Source: JAJZQH01 sp041658465
GTDB taxonomy: Bacteria; UBA10199; 2-02-FULL-44-16; JAAZCA01
Reading direction: 5' to 3'
Assembly: GCA_041658465.1 (NCBI GenBank)
Contig: JBBAAC010000021.1
Coordinates: 1 to 19,920 of the forward strand
Length of the DNA stretch: 19,920 bases
Positions 7,669 to 14,332 of the stretch are shown here, one piece after another. The position numbers were made by a program, and so were the translations under genes. Below the pieces are notes generated by a model that saw nothing but the letters and a program-made list of their open reading frames with translations, was not told where the DNA came from and searched no databases. Position 1 is the stretch's first letter. Each line of letters begins with the position of its first letter.

Positions 7669-9090
7669 CTATTCCTCAGATGACGGCCCGCGCAGTATCT
7701 TGAGCCTTTTAATTTTGTACTCCAGCGTCTTGCGGTGCACGCCGAGGCGCTCCGCCGTCTTTCCCTGGTGCCAGCTCTCTTGCTTCAGCGCCTGAATTAT
7801 GAACGCGCGCTCAAAGCCCTCTACCGCAAGCCTTAGCGCATCCGTCATCTTGAACTGCCCCGCGGCGAACGGGAACGGGAAGACGCGGTACTCCACCGGA
7901 ACGTCGTAAATGGTCAGCATATTGCCGTCGGCCAGCGCCACCATGCGTTCGACAAGATTTTCGAGTTCCCTGATATTGCCCGGCCAGTTGTACGAACACA
8001 GAATTTCGCGCGCCTCTTCTGTTATCCCCCCGATTATTCGATGGAAGCGCTTGCTGTAGCGGTTGAGAAACAGTCCGATCAGCTCGGGTATGTCCGACCT
8101 GCGCTCGCGAAGAGGCGGCAGGTGTATCGGCAGGACGTTGAGTCTGTAGAAGAGGTCTTCTCGAAACCCGCCGTTCTTCACGGCGGCTTGCAGGTCTATG
8201 TTGGTCGCCGCGATCAGGCGCAGATCTATGGGTATCGGATGCGCTCCGCCCACGCGCTCAACCTCGCCCTCCTGGATCGCGCGCAAGAGCTTTGCCTGGA
8301 GGTCGAAGCGCAGCTCGCTGATCTCGTCAAGAAACAGCGTGCCGCCGTTTGCCAGCTCGAACTTGCCGCTGCGCTGGCAGTGCGCGCCGGTGAATGCGCC
8401 CTTCTCGTGCCCGAAGAGTATTGACTCCAGAAGCTCCGAAGGAATCGAAGCGAGGTTGATGGCCATGAACGGATTTTCGACGCGGTCGCTCCACTTGTGG
8501 ATCTGGCGCGCCACCATCTCCTTGCCCGTACCGGATTCGCCGGTGATGAGTACCGTGGACGGCACCGCGGCCGCCTTGCGCATGAGCTCGCAGGTTTTCT
8601 GCATCGCCTCTGTGGCGCCGATTATGAATTCCTGCGGCACGCGCTGCGCTACCTCTTCGCGCAGATACGAGATCTCGCGGTGCGATTTGAGCTCACCCAC
8701 CGCGCGGGCAATGAGCGTGCGCAGCTCATCGTAATCGAATTCCTTGTTTATATAATCGAAAGCGCCGAGCTGCATTGCAGTCACCGCACTCTTTATCTCC
8801 TTGACCACCGTGATCATGATCACGAGCGTCTCGGGCCAGGTGTTTTTTATCTCGCGCAGGACTTCGAGGCCGTTTGTGTCGGGCAGGCAGATATCGAGCA
8901 GAACAATGTCCACGTGCTGCTGCTTGAGCGCCCTGAGTCCCGCCTCGCCGGTCGCCACAGCGGTGACTTTGTAGTTCGAGTGAAGGACCGAGGAGAGGAT
9001 GTCGCGCATCGAATCGTCATCATCCACGATCAAAATAGAAACTCTCGTGATCTCGGCAGGTGTTTTGGGATTCTGCGGGGGAGTATTCAT
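7669..9090 (-). CDS. NtrC-family sigma-54-dependent response regulator
   Basis: Transcriptional activator of 473 residues. The receiver domain (about 17-135) has the acid pocket DDD at 23-25, phospho-acceptor Asp66 in VLLDICLPD, Thr94 and Lys116. The AAA+ sigma-54 interaction domain (about 153-385) has Walker A GESGTGKE at 184-191, the sigma-54-contacting GAFTGA at 231-236 and Walker B TLFLDEIS at 251-258. A Fis-type helix-turn-helix closes the protein (AERLGVHRKTLEYKIKRL). It heads an operon with the TonB receptor and is divergent from a gene with a sigma-54 promoter, which makes that promoter its most likely target. No histidine kinase is adjacent; the nearest is the partial one at 18408. 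No clear ribosome site precedes ATG 9090. Confidence 0.95.
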   Translation of the reverse strand: MNTPPQNPKTPAEITRVSILIVDDDDSMRDILSSVLHSNYKVTAVATGEAGLRALKQQHVDIVLLDICLPDTNGLEVLREIKNTWPETLVIMITVVKEIKSAVTAMQLGAFDYINKEFDYDELRTLIARAVGELKSHREISYLREEVAQRVPQEFIIGATEAMQKTCELMRKAAAVPSTVLITGESGTGKEMVARQIHKWSDRVENPFMAINLASIPSELLESILFGHEKGAFTGAHCQRSGKFELANGGTLFLDEISELRFDLQAKLLRAIQEGEVERVGGAHPIPIDLRLIAATNIDLQAAVKNGGFREDLFYRLNVLPIHLPPLRERRSDIPELIGLFLNRYSKRFHRIIGGITEEAREILCSYNWPGNIRELENLVERMVALADGNMLTIYDVPVEYRVFPFPFAAGQFKMTDALRLAVEGFERAFIIQALKQESWHQGKTAERLGVHRKTLEYKIKRLKILRGPSSEE

Positions 9091-9125
9091 TATGAAGGCG
9101 CCGATGTGGTTGAAATTATTTACTA

Positions 9126-9153
9126 ATAATAAGTGCTTTCAATTCAAAAGCAA
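9126..9153 (-). promoter_or_regulatory. Possible sigma-70-type promoter of the regulator-receptor operon
   Basis: Read on the minus strand, TTGCTT (9153-9148) is followed after 16 bp by TATTAT (9131-9126), about 35 bp before the start codon at 9090. The match is moderate and the region is generally A+T-rich, so chance is a real possibility. Confidence 0.3.
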
Positions 9154-9189
9154 CTTTAATTGTATCAGCGGCGGATAACAACCCGAAGA

Positions 9190-9290
9190 ATATCCGCAAT
9201 GGGGAGCAATATTTATCCATAATGGATAAGAAGGGTTCGCACATAGGAGTGGATTGGAAAATGTTGGCAACGTAATTCTATAATGGAGCG
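9190..9290. promoter_or_regulatory. Palindromic activator-like sites upstream of the sigma-54 promoter
   Basis: This part of the 367-bp divergent spacer (9091-9457) holds a perfect inverted repeat TTATCCATAATGGATAA (9213-9229). Two degenerate relatives flank it: TATCCGCAATGGGGA (9191-9205, 11 of 17 positions shared over the full site) and TTCTATAATGGA (9276-9287, sharing the ATAATGGA core). A further half site GGATAA lies at 9173-9178. Centres are about 120-220 bp upstream of the -12 element, the usual distance for enhancer sites of NtrC-type activators. That the neighbouring regulator binds them is inference. Confidence 0.55.
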
Positions 9291-9401
9291 ATCCTTTACC
9301 ATTACAGCAAAAATAATATTCTTCGACACAAAGTCAGCAGCCCCCTTCAAACCCAACGCCATCAATAGTCTGCGCAGGATATGCCCCCTTAGAAAGTCGA
9401 T

Positions 9402-9417
9402 CGGCACGCTTCTTGCT
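9402..9417 (+). promoter_or_regulatory. Sigma-54 (-24/-12) promoter of the radical SAM-peptide operon
   Basis: CGGCACGCTTCTTGCT matches the sigma-54 consensus TGGCACG-N4-TTGC. The invariant GG is at 9403-9404 and the GC at 9415-9416, separated by exactly 10 bp. The predicted transcript start is near 9428, giving a leader of about 30 nt before the ATG at 9458. Confidence 0.82.
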
Positions 9418-9457
9418 TATTAATCATTGGAAACGTCCATTGTGCATGGGGGTGCAG

Positions 9458-10828
9458 ATGGGTTCCAAGAGATCGTGTTTCACTGTCCTTGCGTCGGCGC
9501 AAGATAGTGAAGATCGCGTCCATATATACCACACCCTTCGCGACCACCACATCGTAGTGGACCAAAGCCCGCAACAGACGATCGATTCGTTTCTGGAAAA
9601 GGTCGAGCGCGGCTGCGAGCTGTCAGGGGACGAGGTCCCCGCGGCCGAGACGTTCAGGGAGATGGGGATCCTCGTGGACGCGGATGCGGACGAACATAAG
9701 GATTTCGAGAGGTGGTACGACACGGTGCTGCGCGGCGACAACGACAGCATGGTCGTTCACATCACCACCACGATGGCGTGCAACATGCGCTGCTGCTACT
9801 GCCTGGAAAAGGACCTGCTCGACCAGTCTAAATTCATGGACCACGGCACCGCGCTTGGCTCCGCTGCCTGGATAAAACGCGAGGTCGCGAGCCGCGGGGT
9901 GCGCAAGCTATCTCTCGTCTTCTTCGGGGGCGAGCCGCTCATGAACGCTCGAGCCATCGAGGAGATAGGCGCGGACCTCAATGAGTACTGCGCGGGCTAT
10001 GGCATCGCGTTCAAGGCCGGAGCGATAACCAACGGCACGCTGCTCACGCCCGAGATCACGAATGCGCTGGCAAAGGCCGGGGTCACGTGGGTCAAGGTGA
10101 CGCTGGACGGCGACAAATCCCTTCACGACAAGATGCGCGTCCTGGCAAAGGGCGGCGGGACGTTCGATCTCATATGGCAGAACCTCGAATCCGCAGCTGA
10201 CAGGCTCAGGCTCTTCATCGGCGGAAATTTTCCCGAGGGCGATCTCGGTGCCTTCGATTCGCTCCTGGAGCGGCTGGCCGGAGTTCCCTGGCGAGAGTCC
10301 ATTGCGGAGGTCACATTCAAGCCGATCATGAAGCCGAAAAAAGGGAATGCGATCGCCATGAACACGGACTGCGGTCACGGCGCGTTCACGCAGGGGCAGG
10401 TGCACAGGATGCTTGAGATGCGCCGGCGGATCAGGGCGGCCGGGCTCCCTTCGATAAGCGACCCGAACTTAGGCCCATGCGACTTCTACAGGAATAACGT
10501 GCTGACCATAGGCGCGGGCGGTGAGATCTATCCGTGCTCAGGGTTTGTGGGGATTTCAGATTTTGTGATCGGATCGATACGGTCGAGCGAGCCAACCGCC
10601 TTTGGCGACAGGCTCAGGACGCTCAGGGCGTGGTGCGACGAATGCAAGGGATGCACGTATCTCCCGGTATGCGCGGGCGGATGCAGGTTACCCGCTTATC
10701 TCGAGGGGAAGGACGTATCAGCGACCGTCTGCGACAGGGAGTTTTATGAACGCATGATTCCGATGATGCTCTCGGCGCGCCACGAGGGGGGCGCGGCCGA
10801 ATCCGACCAATCCGGCATCTTTGCCTGA
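9458..10828 (+). CDS. SPASM-domain radical SAM peptide maturase
   Basis: Protein of 456 residues. The N-terminal region (about 1-95) is of the kind that often binds precursor peptides in such maturases. The radical SAM core begins with CNMRCCYC (Cys108, Cys112, Cys115), which binds the 4Fe-4S cluster that cleaves SAM, followed by FFGGEPLMN. The C-terminal SPASM domain, for auxiliary clusters, has upstream cysteines in LGPCDF and IYPCSGF, then CDECKGCTYLPVCAGGC and a late Cys in TVCDRE. SPASM enzymes of this form usually modify ribosomal peptides. The start at ATG 9458 has GGGGG 5-6 nt upstream; the ATG at 9446 is an alternative. The TTG at 9413 lies inside the promoter and cannot be the start. 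It is co-directional with the 25-codon ORF at 11007. From memory it recalls geopeptide or CbpB-type maturases; this was not verified. Confidence 0.92.
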   Translation: MGSKRSCFTVLASAQDSEDRVHIYHTLRDHHIVVDQSPQQTIDSFLEKVERGCELSGDEVPAAETFREMGILVDADADEHKDFERWYDTVLRGDNDSMVVHITTTMACNMRCCYCLEKDLLDQSKFMDHGTALGSAAWIKREVASRGVRKLSLVFFGGEPLMNARAIEEIGADLNEYCAGYGIAFKAGAITNGTLLTPEITNALAKAGVTWVKVTLDGDKSLHDKMRVLAKGGGTFDLIWQNLESAADRLRLFIGGNFPEGDLGAFDSLLERLAGVPWRESIAEVTFKPIMKPKKGNAIAMNTDCGHGAFTQGQVHRMLEMRRRIRAAGLPSISDPNLGPCDFYRNNVLTIGAGGEIYPCSGFVGISDFVIGSIRSSEPTAFGDRLRTLRAWCDECKGCTYLPVCAGGCRLPAYLEGKDVSATVCDREFYERMIPMMLSARHEGGAAESDQSGIFA

Positions 10829-10858
10829 AATAAATATCTGAAAAACAGGACCACATTT

Positions 10859-10898
10859 TTCCCTCCCACTTGATGGGGGAGGGTTAGGGAGAGGGTGA
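10859..10898. repeat. GGGAGGG-type palindromic intergenic repeat
   Basis: CCCTCCC (10861-10867) pairs with GGGAGGG (10877-10883) across a 9-nt loop, followed by TTAGGGAGAGGGTG. This resembles the common bacterial intergenic repeat family with CCCTCACCCTAACCCTC-like sequence. It lies behind the radical SAM gene and could stall or protect transcripts. Confidence 0.55.
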
Positions 10899-10899
10899 A

Positions 10900-10920
10900 C
10901 TGTCGATCGACAGGCTTTTT
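10900..10920 (+). terminator. Weak hairpin plus T-run behind the radical SAM gene
   Basis: CTGTC-GATC-GACAG (10900-10913) forms a 5-bp stem with a 4-nt loop and is followed by GGCTTTTT (T-run 10916-10920). It could be a weak or partial terminator between the maturase gene and the small ORF, lowering or processing read-through. The stem is short, so this is tentative. Confidence 0.35.
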
Positions 10921-10967
10921 ATTGGCGTGTACCGGCGGCCCGGTGTGACCGTCGGTTAAATCAAACA

Positions 10968-10988
10968 GCGCCGCACACACCGCGGCGC
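10968..10988 (+). promoter_or_regulatory. GC-rich hairpin immediately upstream of the peptide ORF
   Basis: GCGCCGC (10968-10974) and GCGGCGC (10982-10988) form a perfect 7-bp all-GC stem around a 7-nt loop. It ends 4 nt before the AAAAGGGGG ribosome site of the 25-codon ORF. Position and strength suggest a 5' transcript-stabilising or processing element that could raise peptide output relative to the enzyme; it has no T-run. Confidence 0.5.
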
Positions 10989-11006
10989 ATGGGAAAAGGG
11001 GGCAGT

Positions 11007-11084
11007 ATGAAGATAACGATAGTGAAGGACGGGACAAAGGGCACGAATCCGTCACCGACGATGTGCTGGCCGTGGTATCATTGA
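11007..11084 (+). CDS. Putative RiPP precursor peptide, 25 residues
   Basis: Small ORF with a strong ribosome site (AAAAGGGGG, 4 nt spacer, ATG 11007; TGA 11082-11084). The peptide begins MKITIVKDGTKG and ends SPTMCWPWYH. The Lys-rich, beta-prone N-terminus looks like a leader. The last eight residues are a plausible modified core, with one Cys, two Trp, Tyr, His and Pro. It lies 178 bp after a SPASM radical SAM gene, on the same strand, and is closed by a perfect terminator hairpin. Such a pairing is the hallmark of radical-SAM RiPP systems. An in-frame ATG at 10989 would add six residues but lacks a ribosome site. NCBIfam has similarly sized precursors such as CbpA; membership was not checked. 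The modification and function are unknown. Confidence 0.78.
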   Translation: MKITIVKDGTKGTNPSPTMCWPWYH

Positions 11085-11114
11085 TTTCTAGACACACTGA
11101 ATAGTGTTGTCGAC

Positions 11115-11144
11115 AAGACCGGCTGCAACGTTGCAGCCGGTCTT
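11115..11144 (+). terminator. Terminator of the radical SAM-peptide operon
   Basis: A perfect 30-bp inverted repeat with 15-nt arms (AAGACCGGCTGCAAC and its complement), 30 bp after the peptide stop codon. The arms are GC-rich at the base of the stem and the right arm ends TCTT followed by GATTTA. The T-run is weak, but position and stem strength support intrinsic termination. Confidence 0.75.
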
Positions 11145-11158
11145 GATTTATGCGCGCG

Positions 11159-11231
11159 AAGGTGTAATTGCGAGTCTCAATGTGTACACAAAGGTGTCAT
11201 TGCGAGGAGCCCAGGGGGCGACGAGGCAATC
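11159..11231. repeat. TCATTGCGAG repeat fragments before the solute-binding-protein gene
   Basis: AAGGTGTAATTGCGAG (11159-11174) and AAGGTGTCATTGCGAG (11191-11206) are direct repeats differing at one base, 32 bp apart. The second continues as GAGCCCAGGGGGCGACGAGGCAATCCC, the usual form of the TCATTGCGAGGAGC...GAGGCAATC intergenic repeat. Its arm is shared with the element at 3417-3455. The repeat ends at the start codon of the next gene and supplies its GAGG ribosome site. Confidence 0.65.
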
Positions 11232-11233
11232 CC

Positions 11234-12784
11234 ATGAAATCGGTTGTTGCCTTCTGTGCATTCATGGTGATCATTTTCGTTATCCCGCCGCTCCTTGCCG
11301 CTGACAAGGGCGACAGCCTAATCATCTGCGACAGCGTGGAACCCACCGAGATAAATCCGCTTACAAATGCATCCACGATATCAGGAAACGTGGGGCAACT
11401 TATTTTCGACTCCCTGATAGAGTACACGGATACCGAAAAGATGCTGCCTGCACTGGCGAGCAGGTGGGAGATATCCGAGGACGGCAAGGCGTGGACGTTC
11501 TTCTTAAGGGACGATGTTGTATTTCACAATGGTAAAAAGATGACCGCGCGCGACGTAGCCGCGACATATAATGCAATAAAATCATCACCGGGCGGATTTT
11601 TCTCGTTCGGGCTCTCGAATCTGAAGGCCCTCAAAATTATTAATGATACGACGATTCAGTTTGTCTTTAATCGGTTTGATTCATTTCTCCCAATTTTTTA
11701 TTTCCTTATTCGAATCCTTCCGGAAGAGCTTCTCAGCTCAGGGATTGAGGGCGCTAAGACCATAGGTACTGGGCCGTATAAGCTTGAGGAGTTTTCAAAA
11801 GAGAGAATTTCGCTCAAGGCGTTTGAAAATCATTTTCGTGGACGTCCGAATCTGGACAGCATTCAAGTCCGGATTATGCCGTCGCAGAGAGCGTGCATCT
11901 CAAACCTCATCGCGGGACGTCTGGATATTGTATTCGTGGACGACTCCGCGGATATACAGTCCATTCTCGGAGTCCCCGGCATTCAAATTAGGGATACTGG
12001 GATGGGCCTGCTCTACCTCCTCATATTGAATCAAAAAAACCCCCAACTTAGAAATCGTGATTTTCGAATGGCGCTGAACTACGGCCTGGATAGAAATTAT
12101 GTTAGAAAATATATCAGGCAATTCGAAGGCGACATCATAGACATGTCATCGAATTCTTTTTTGGGAGCGGACGGAGAATCCTATCGCTACACGTATGACC
12201 CAAAGCGCGCTCAATATTTATTGAACAAGGCAGGCTACACGGACAATGACAAAGATAATATGATTGAAAAAAATGGCAGAGACGCGATCCTTAATGTGGT
12301 TATGCTTAAAGGATCTGCACTAACAACACGAGTTCTTAACCTCGTTAAATCGGCATTCGAAAATATAGGGATCATGATTAAAATTGAAGAGTACGACATG
12401 GCGGACTTGGTTAAGAAAATATTTAGCAAGAAATACGATTTGGCGCTGATACCGAGCGCCATGAACGATTCAATCAGACAGCAATATTTGTTCTGGCACT
12501 CGCGTCAGCCGCAGACAAATTTTGCATCTTACGCCAATCCAGAAGTGGATCGTCTATTTGACGAAATTCGTTACAACAAAGATGAACAGGCCAGAGAACG
12601 CGCGCAGATCGAGCTTGCGAAGGCGATGATAGACGATCCCCCAGGCATTCCACTCTTCGTGCGAAAGACAAAAATCCTTGTGCAAGACAGGTTCAGGGGG
12701 TTCAGCAGCGATTCCAATAATTTCTTCTCCGGCCTCCGCAATGTCTGGGTGCCCAAAGAACTGCAGCTCAAGGAGCGGCAGTGA
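11234..12784 (+). CDS. Family 5 extracellular solute-binding protein (oligopeptide/nickel type)
   Basis: Periplasmic substrate receptor of 516 residues for an ABC importer of the DppA/OppA/NikA family. A Sec signal peptide (MKSVVAFCAFMVIIFVIPPLLAA) is followed by the family signature: DSVEPTEINPLTNAS, SLIEY, LASRWEISEDGKAWTFFLRDDVVFHNGKKMTARDV, IGTGPYKLEEF and FRMALNYGLDRNYV. The ATG at 11234 is chosen because the signal peptide starts there and GAGG lies 7 nt upstream. The 22 upstream in-frame codons are translated repeat (CHCEEPRGRRGN). No permease or ATPase gene follows, so it is an orphan receptor. It sits directly downstream of the RiPP-like operon but behind a terminator. Many stretches are more A+T-rich than the genes to the left. 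Confidence 0.9.
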   Translation: MKSVVAFCAFMVIIFVIPPLLAADKGDSLIICDSVEPTEINPLTNASTISGNVGQLIFDSLIEYTDTEKMLPALASRWEISEDGKAWTFFLRDDVVFHNGKKMTARDVAATYNAIKSSPGGFFSFGLSNLKALKIINDTTIQFVFNRFDSFLPIFYFLIRILPEELLSSGIEGAKTIGTGPYKLEEFSKERISLKAFENHFRGRPNLDSIQVRIMPSQRACISNLIAGRLDIVFVDDSADIQSILGVPGIQIRDTGMGLLYLLILNQKNPQLRNRDFRMALNYGLDRNYVRKYIRQFEGDIIDMSSNSFLGADGESYRYTYDPKRAQYLLNKAGYTDNDKDNMIEKNGRDAILNVVMLKGSALTTRVLNLVKSAFENIGIMIKIEEYDMADLVKKIFSKKYDLALIPSAMNDSIRQQYLFWHSRQPQTNFASYANPEVDRLFDEIRYNKDEQARERAQIELAKAMIDDPPGIPLFVRKTKILVQDRFRGFSSDSNNFFSGLRNVWVPKELQLKERQ

Positions 12785-12825
12785 CCGACTTGCCGTGTTG
12801 TCCCCAGACCGAAAACCACTACAGA

Positions 12826-12881
12826 ATAGTCACTAAAAAATAGTCACTATAATATAGTTGCTATAAAATAGTTCTTATATT
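12826..12881. repeat. Four tandem 14-bp repeats in the ATPase promoter
   Basis: Units start at 12826, 12840, 12854 and 12868: ATAGTCACTAAAAA, ATAGTCACTATAAT, ATAGTTGCTATAAA and ATAGTTCTTATATT. The second contains the palindrome ATAGT-C-ACTAT. Conservation falls from unit 1 or 2 to unit 4. The array covers the -35 element and spacer of the promoter at 12858-12886, as a repressor operator would. Confidence 0.7.
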
Positions 12882-12886
12882 ATAAT
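12858..12886 (+). promoter_or_regulatory. Sigma-70-type promoter of the AAA ATPase gene
   Basis: TTGCTA (12858-12863), a 17-bp spacer and a perfect TATAAT (12881-12886). The start would fall near 12893, leaving a leader of about 16 nt that contains the AAGGAGG ribosome site. Confidence 0.6.
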
Positions 12887-12908
12887 ATGTTGCAACAAGG
12901 AGGCGGGC

Positions 12909-14057
12909 ATGAAGACCTTCAAATTCGGGCAGCTTCTGGAAAAAGAGGACATCTGCGACCGCGAGGGAGAGATAAAAGCGCTTCGGAATATATGTAAAAC
13001 CGGAGGGCGGGCGGTTGTTTATGGCTCCAGGCGGTTTGGCAAGACTTCCCTCGTCAAAAACGTCGTCATTCCTGATTTTCTCAAATCACAAAAAAAGCCC
13101 CTGGCCGTATATGTGGATCTGTTTCAGCTCGATTCCATGCACGATGCATCGACGAGGCTTCAGGTAGCAATTGAACATGCGCTCAGCGAGCGGGCAAAAG
13201 TAAAAACATTTCTAAACGACATCCGCAATTACATTAAGGGATTTCGTATCGAAATCAGCGCTGACCCGCTCTCCGGCGCGCCGAAGGTCGGTCTCTCCGG
13301 TGGAGCCGGCGCCAGAGATGAGAAGACTCTTCAGGAGCTTTTTAATACTTTAAAAGCAATATCCGCGGACTACAAAACATTGCTAGTTCTCGATGAATTT
13401 CAAGACATCGCCGGCGTAACCGGTCTCGAAGCCAGCTTTCGTTCAGAAATACAGTCATTGTCCGACACGCCCGTTATAGCCCTCGGTTCAAAGAAGCACC
13501 TGCTTCATGACATCTTTCATAATGAATCAAGGCCATTTTATGGCTTTGGAGTGGATGTTGAAATCAGAAAAATAGATAGAAAACACTGGTTGCCGTATAT
13601 GAAAGAGAGATTCGCCGGTTCAAGGCTGACCCTTGACAAGGAAGGCGTTGATACGATCTGCGAACATATGAGAGACGTCCCCAACTCGATACAGGAACTC
13701 TGCCAGTGGATTTCGTTAAACGATGAAAAGAGGCGTCTTGAACCTTCAATAATAATGAAACACATCGCCGATCTGCTAGAAAACAAGTCCAGCCGCTATT
13801 TTGAGAAGGCCGCTTCATTTACAGCCAAAGAAAGGGCGGTGTTGACCGCGACAGCGCGGATGGAACCGGTATCGTCCATTGCATCTACGGGATTCATTCA
13901 GCAAACCGGAATAAGCGCGACCGCCGTAAGGGCTGCAGTACATCGTTTTGCCGATCAAGGTGTGCTGGACCATTCTGAGGAAGGCTATGTGATCACGGAT
14001 CCGCTATTCAGGTTATTTTTGAAGAGACAGTTCATTCATGACGACGTGATGCGATGA
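12909..14057 (+). CDS. Archaeal-type AAA ATPase with C-terminal winged helix
   Basis: P-loop ATPase of 382 residues in the STAND/archaeal-ATPase group (PF01637-like). Walker A is GSRRFGKT at residues 39-46 and Walker B is LLVLDEFQ at about 158-165. A Gly-rich loop (VGLSGGAGARDEKT) lies at about 127-140. The C-terminal third, after RYFEKAASFTAKERAVLTA, reads as a winged helix-turn-helix (ISATAVRAAVHRFADQGVLDHSEEGYVITDPLFRLFL split by loops). Members are common in archaea and some bacteria and are often linked to mobile or defence-like loci; the function is unknown. A strong AAGGAGG precedes ATG 12909. It is monocistronic as far as can be seen, with a distinctive repeat-covered promoter, and may repress itself; that is inference. 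Confidence 0.85.
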   Translation: MKTFKFGQLLEKEDICDREGEIKALRNICKTGGRAVVYGSRRFGKTSLVKNVVIPDFLKSQKKPLAVYVDLFQLDSMHDASTRLQVAIEHALSERAKVKTFLNDIRNYIKGFRIEISADPLSGAPKVGLSGGAGARDEKTLQELFNTLKAISADYKTLLVLDEFQDIAGVTGLEASFRSEIQSLSDTPVIALGSKKHLLHDIFHNESRPFYGFGVDVEIRKIDRKHWLPYMKERFAGSRLTLDKEGVDTICEHMRDVPNSIQELCQWISLNDEKRRLEPSIIMKHIADLLENKSSRYFEKAASFTAKERAVLTATARMEPVSSIASTGFIQQTGISATAVRAAVHRFADQGVLDHSEEGYVITDPLFRLFLKRQFIHDDVMR

Positions 14058-14332
14058 TGGTTACAAATCCGTCTACTCAGAGCGCGATAAGCGTTTCTGC
14101 TGGTCGCCCGTGGGCTTTGAATAATTGTCCGAGAGGATCAGGGCCTCGGCGCTGCCCTGCGTTGGTGCTTGAAGAAAAAGCGGATCAACGTTGACCGCTC
14201 ACCCAAGACGCACGGCGCATGATGTCGCTGAAATTACCAGATTATGCATCAACGAAATAAGGAATCTGGCAGACGACCAGGGCGTTGAACTTTGATACAT
14301 TTTTATTGAGCTGCACAAAGTATCTTCATTGC
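14058..14332. other. Gene-free stretch with possible decayed coding fragments
   Basis: About 275 bp between the ATPase and the minus-strand gene. Two short open segments read like gene scraps. One at about 14062-14121 translates to YKSVYSERDKRFCWSPVGFE, loosely like the tail of IS3-type transposases. Another, ending at the TGA at about 14293-14295, translates to HDVAEITRLCINEIRNLADD. Neither has a start with a ribosome site, and neither is recognised with confidence. No repeat or RNA gene is seen. Confidence 0.25.

Noticed and set aside
8041..9126. Several plus-strand open frames antisense to the response regulator
   Set aside because: The regulator frame shows all catalytic motifs; the antisense frames show no family resemblance or start signals.
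10744..11097. 117-codon minus-strand open frame covering the peptide ORF
   Set aside because: It has no ribosome site, runs antisense through the end of the maturase gene, the hairpins and the small ORF, and resembles no protein family. The sense-strand signals are much stronger.
12826..12881. Four 14-bp tandem repeats as a CRISPR array or replication iterons
   Set aside because: There are no spacers and no cas or rep genes, and the repeats overlap a promoter, which fits an operator better.
14062..14121. IS3-type transposase remnant
   Set aside because: Only about 20 residues with loose similarity (SPVGFE) and no inverted repeats or second fragment; too weak to call as a mobile element.
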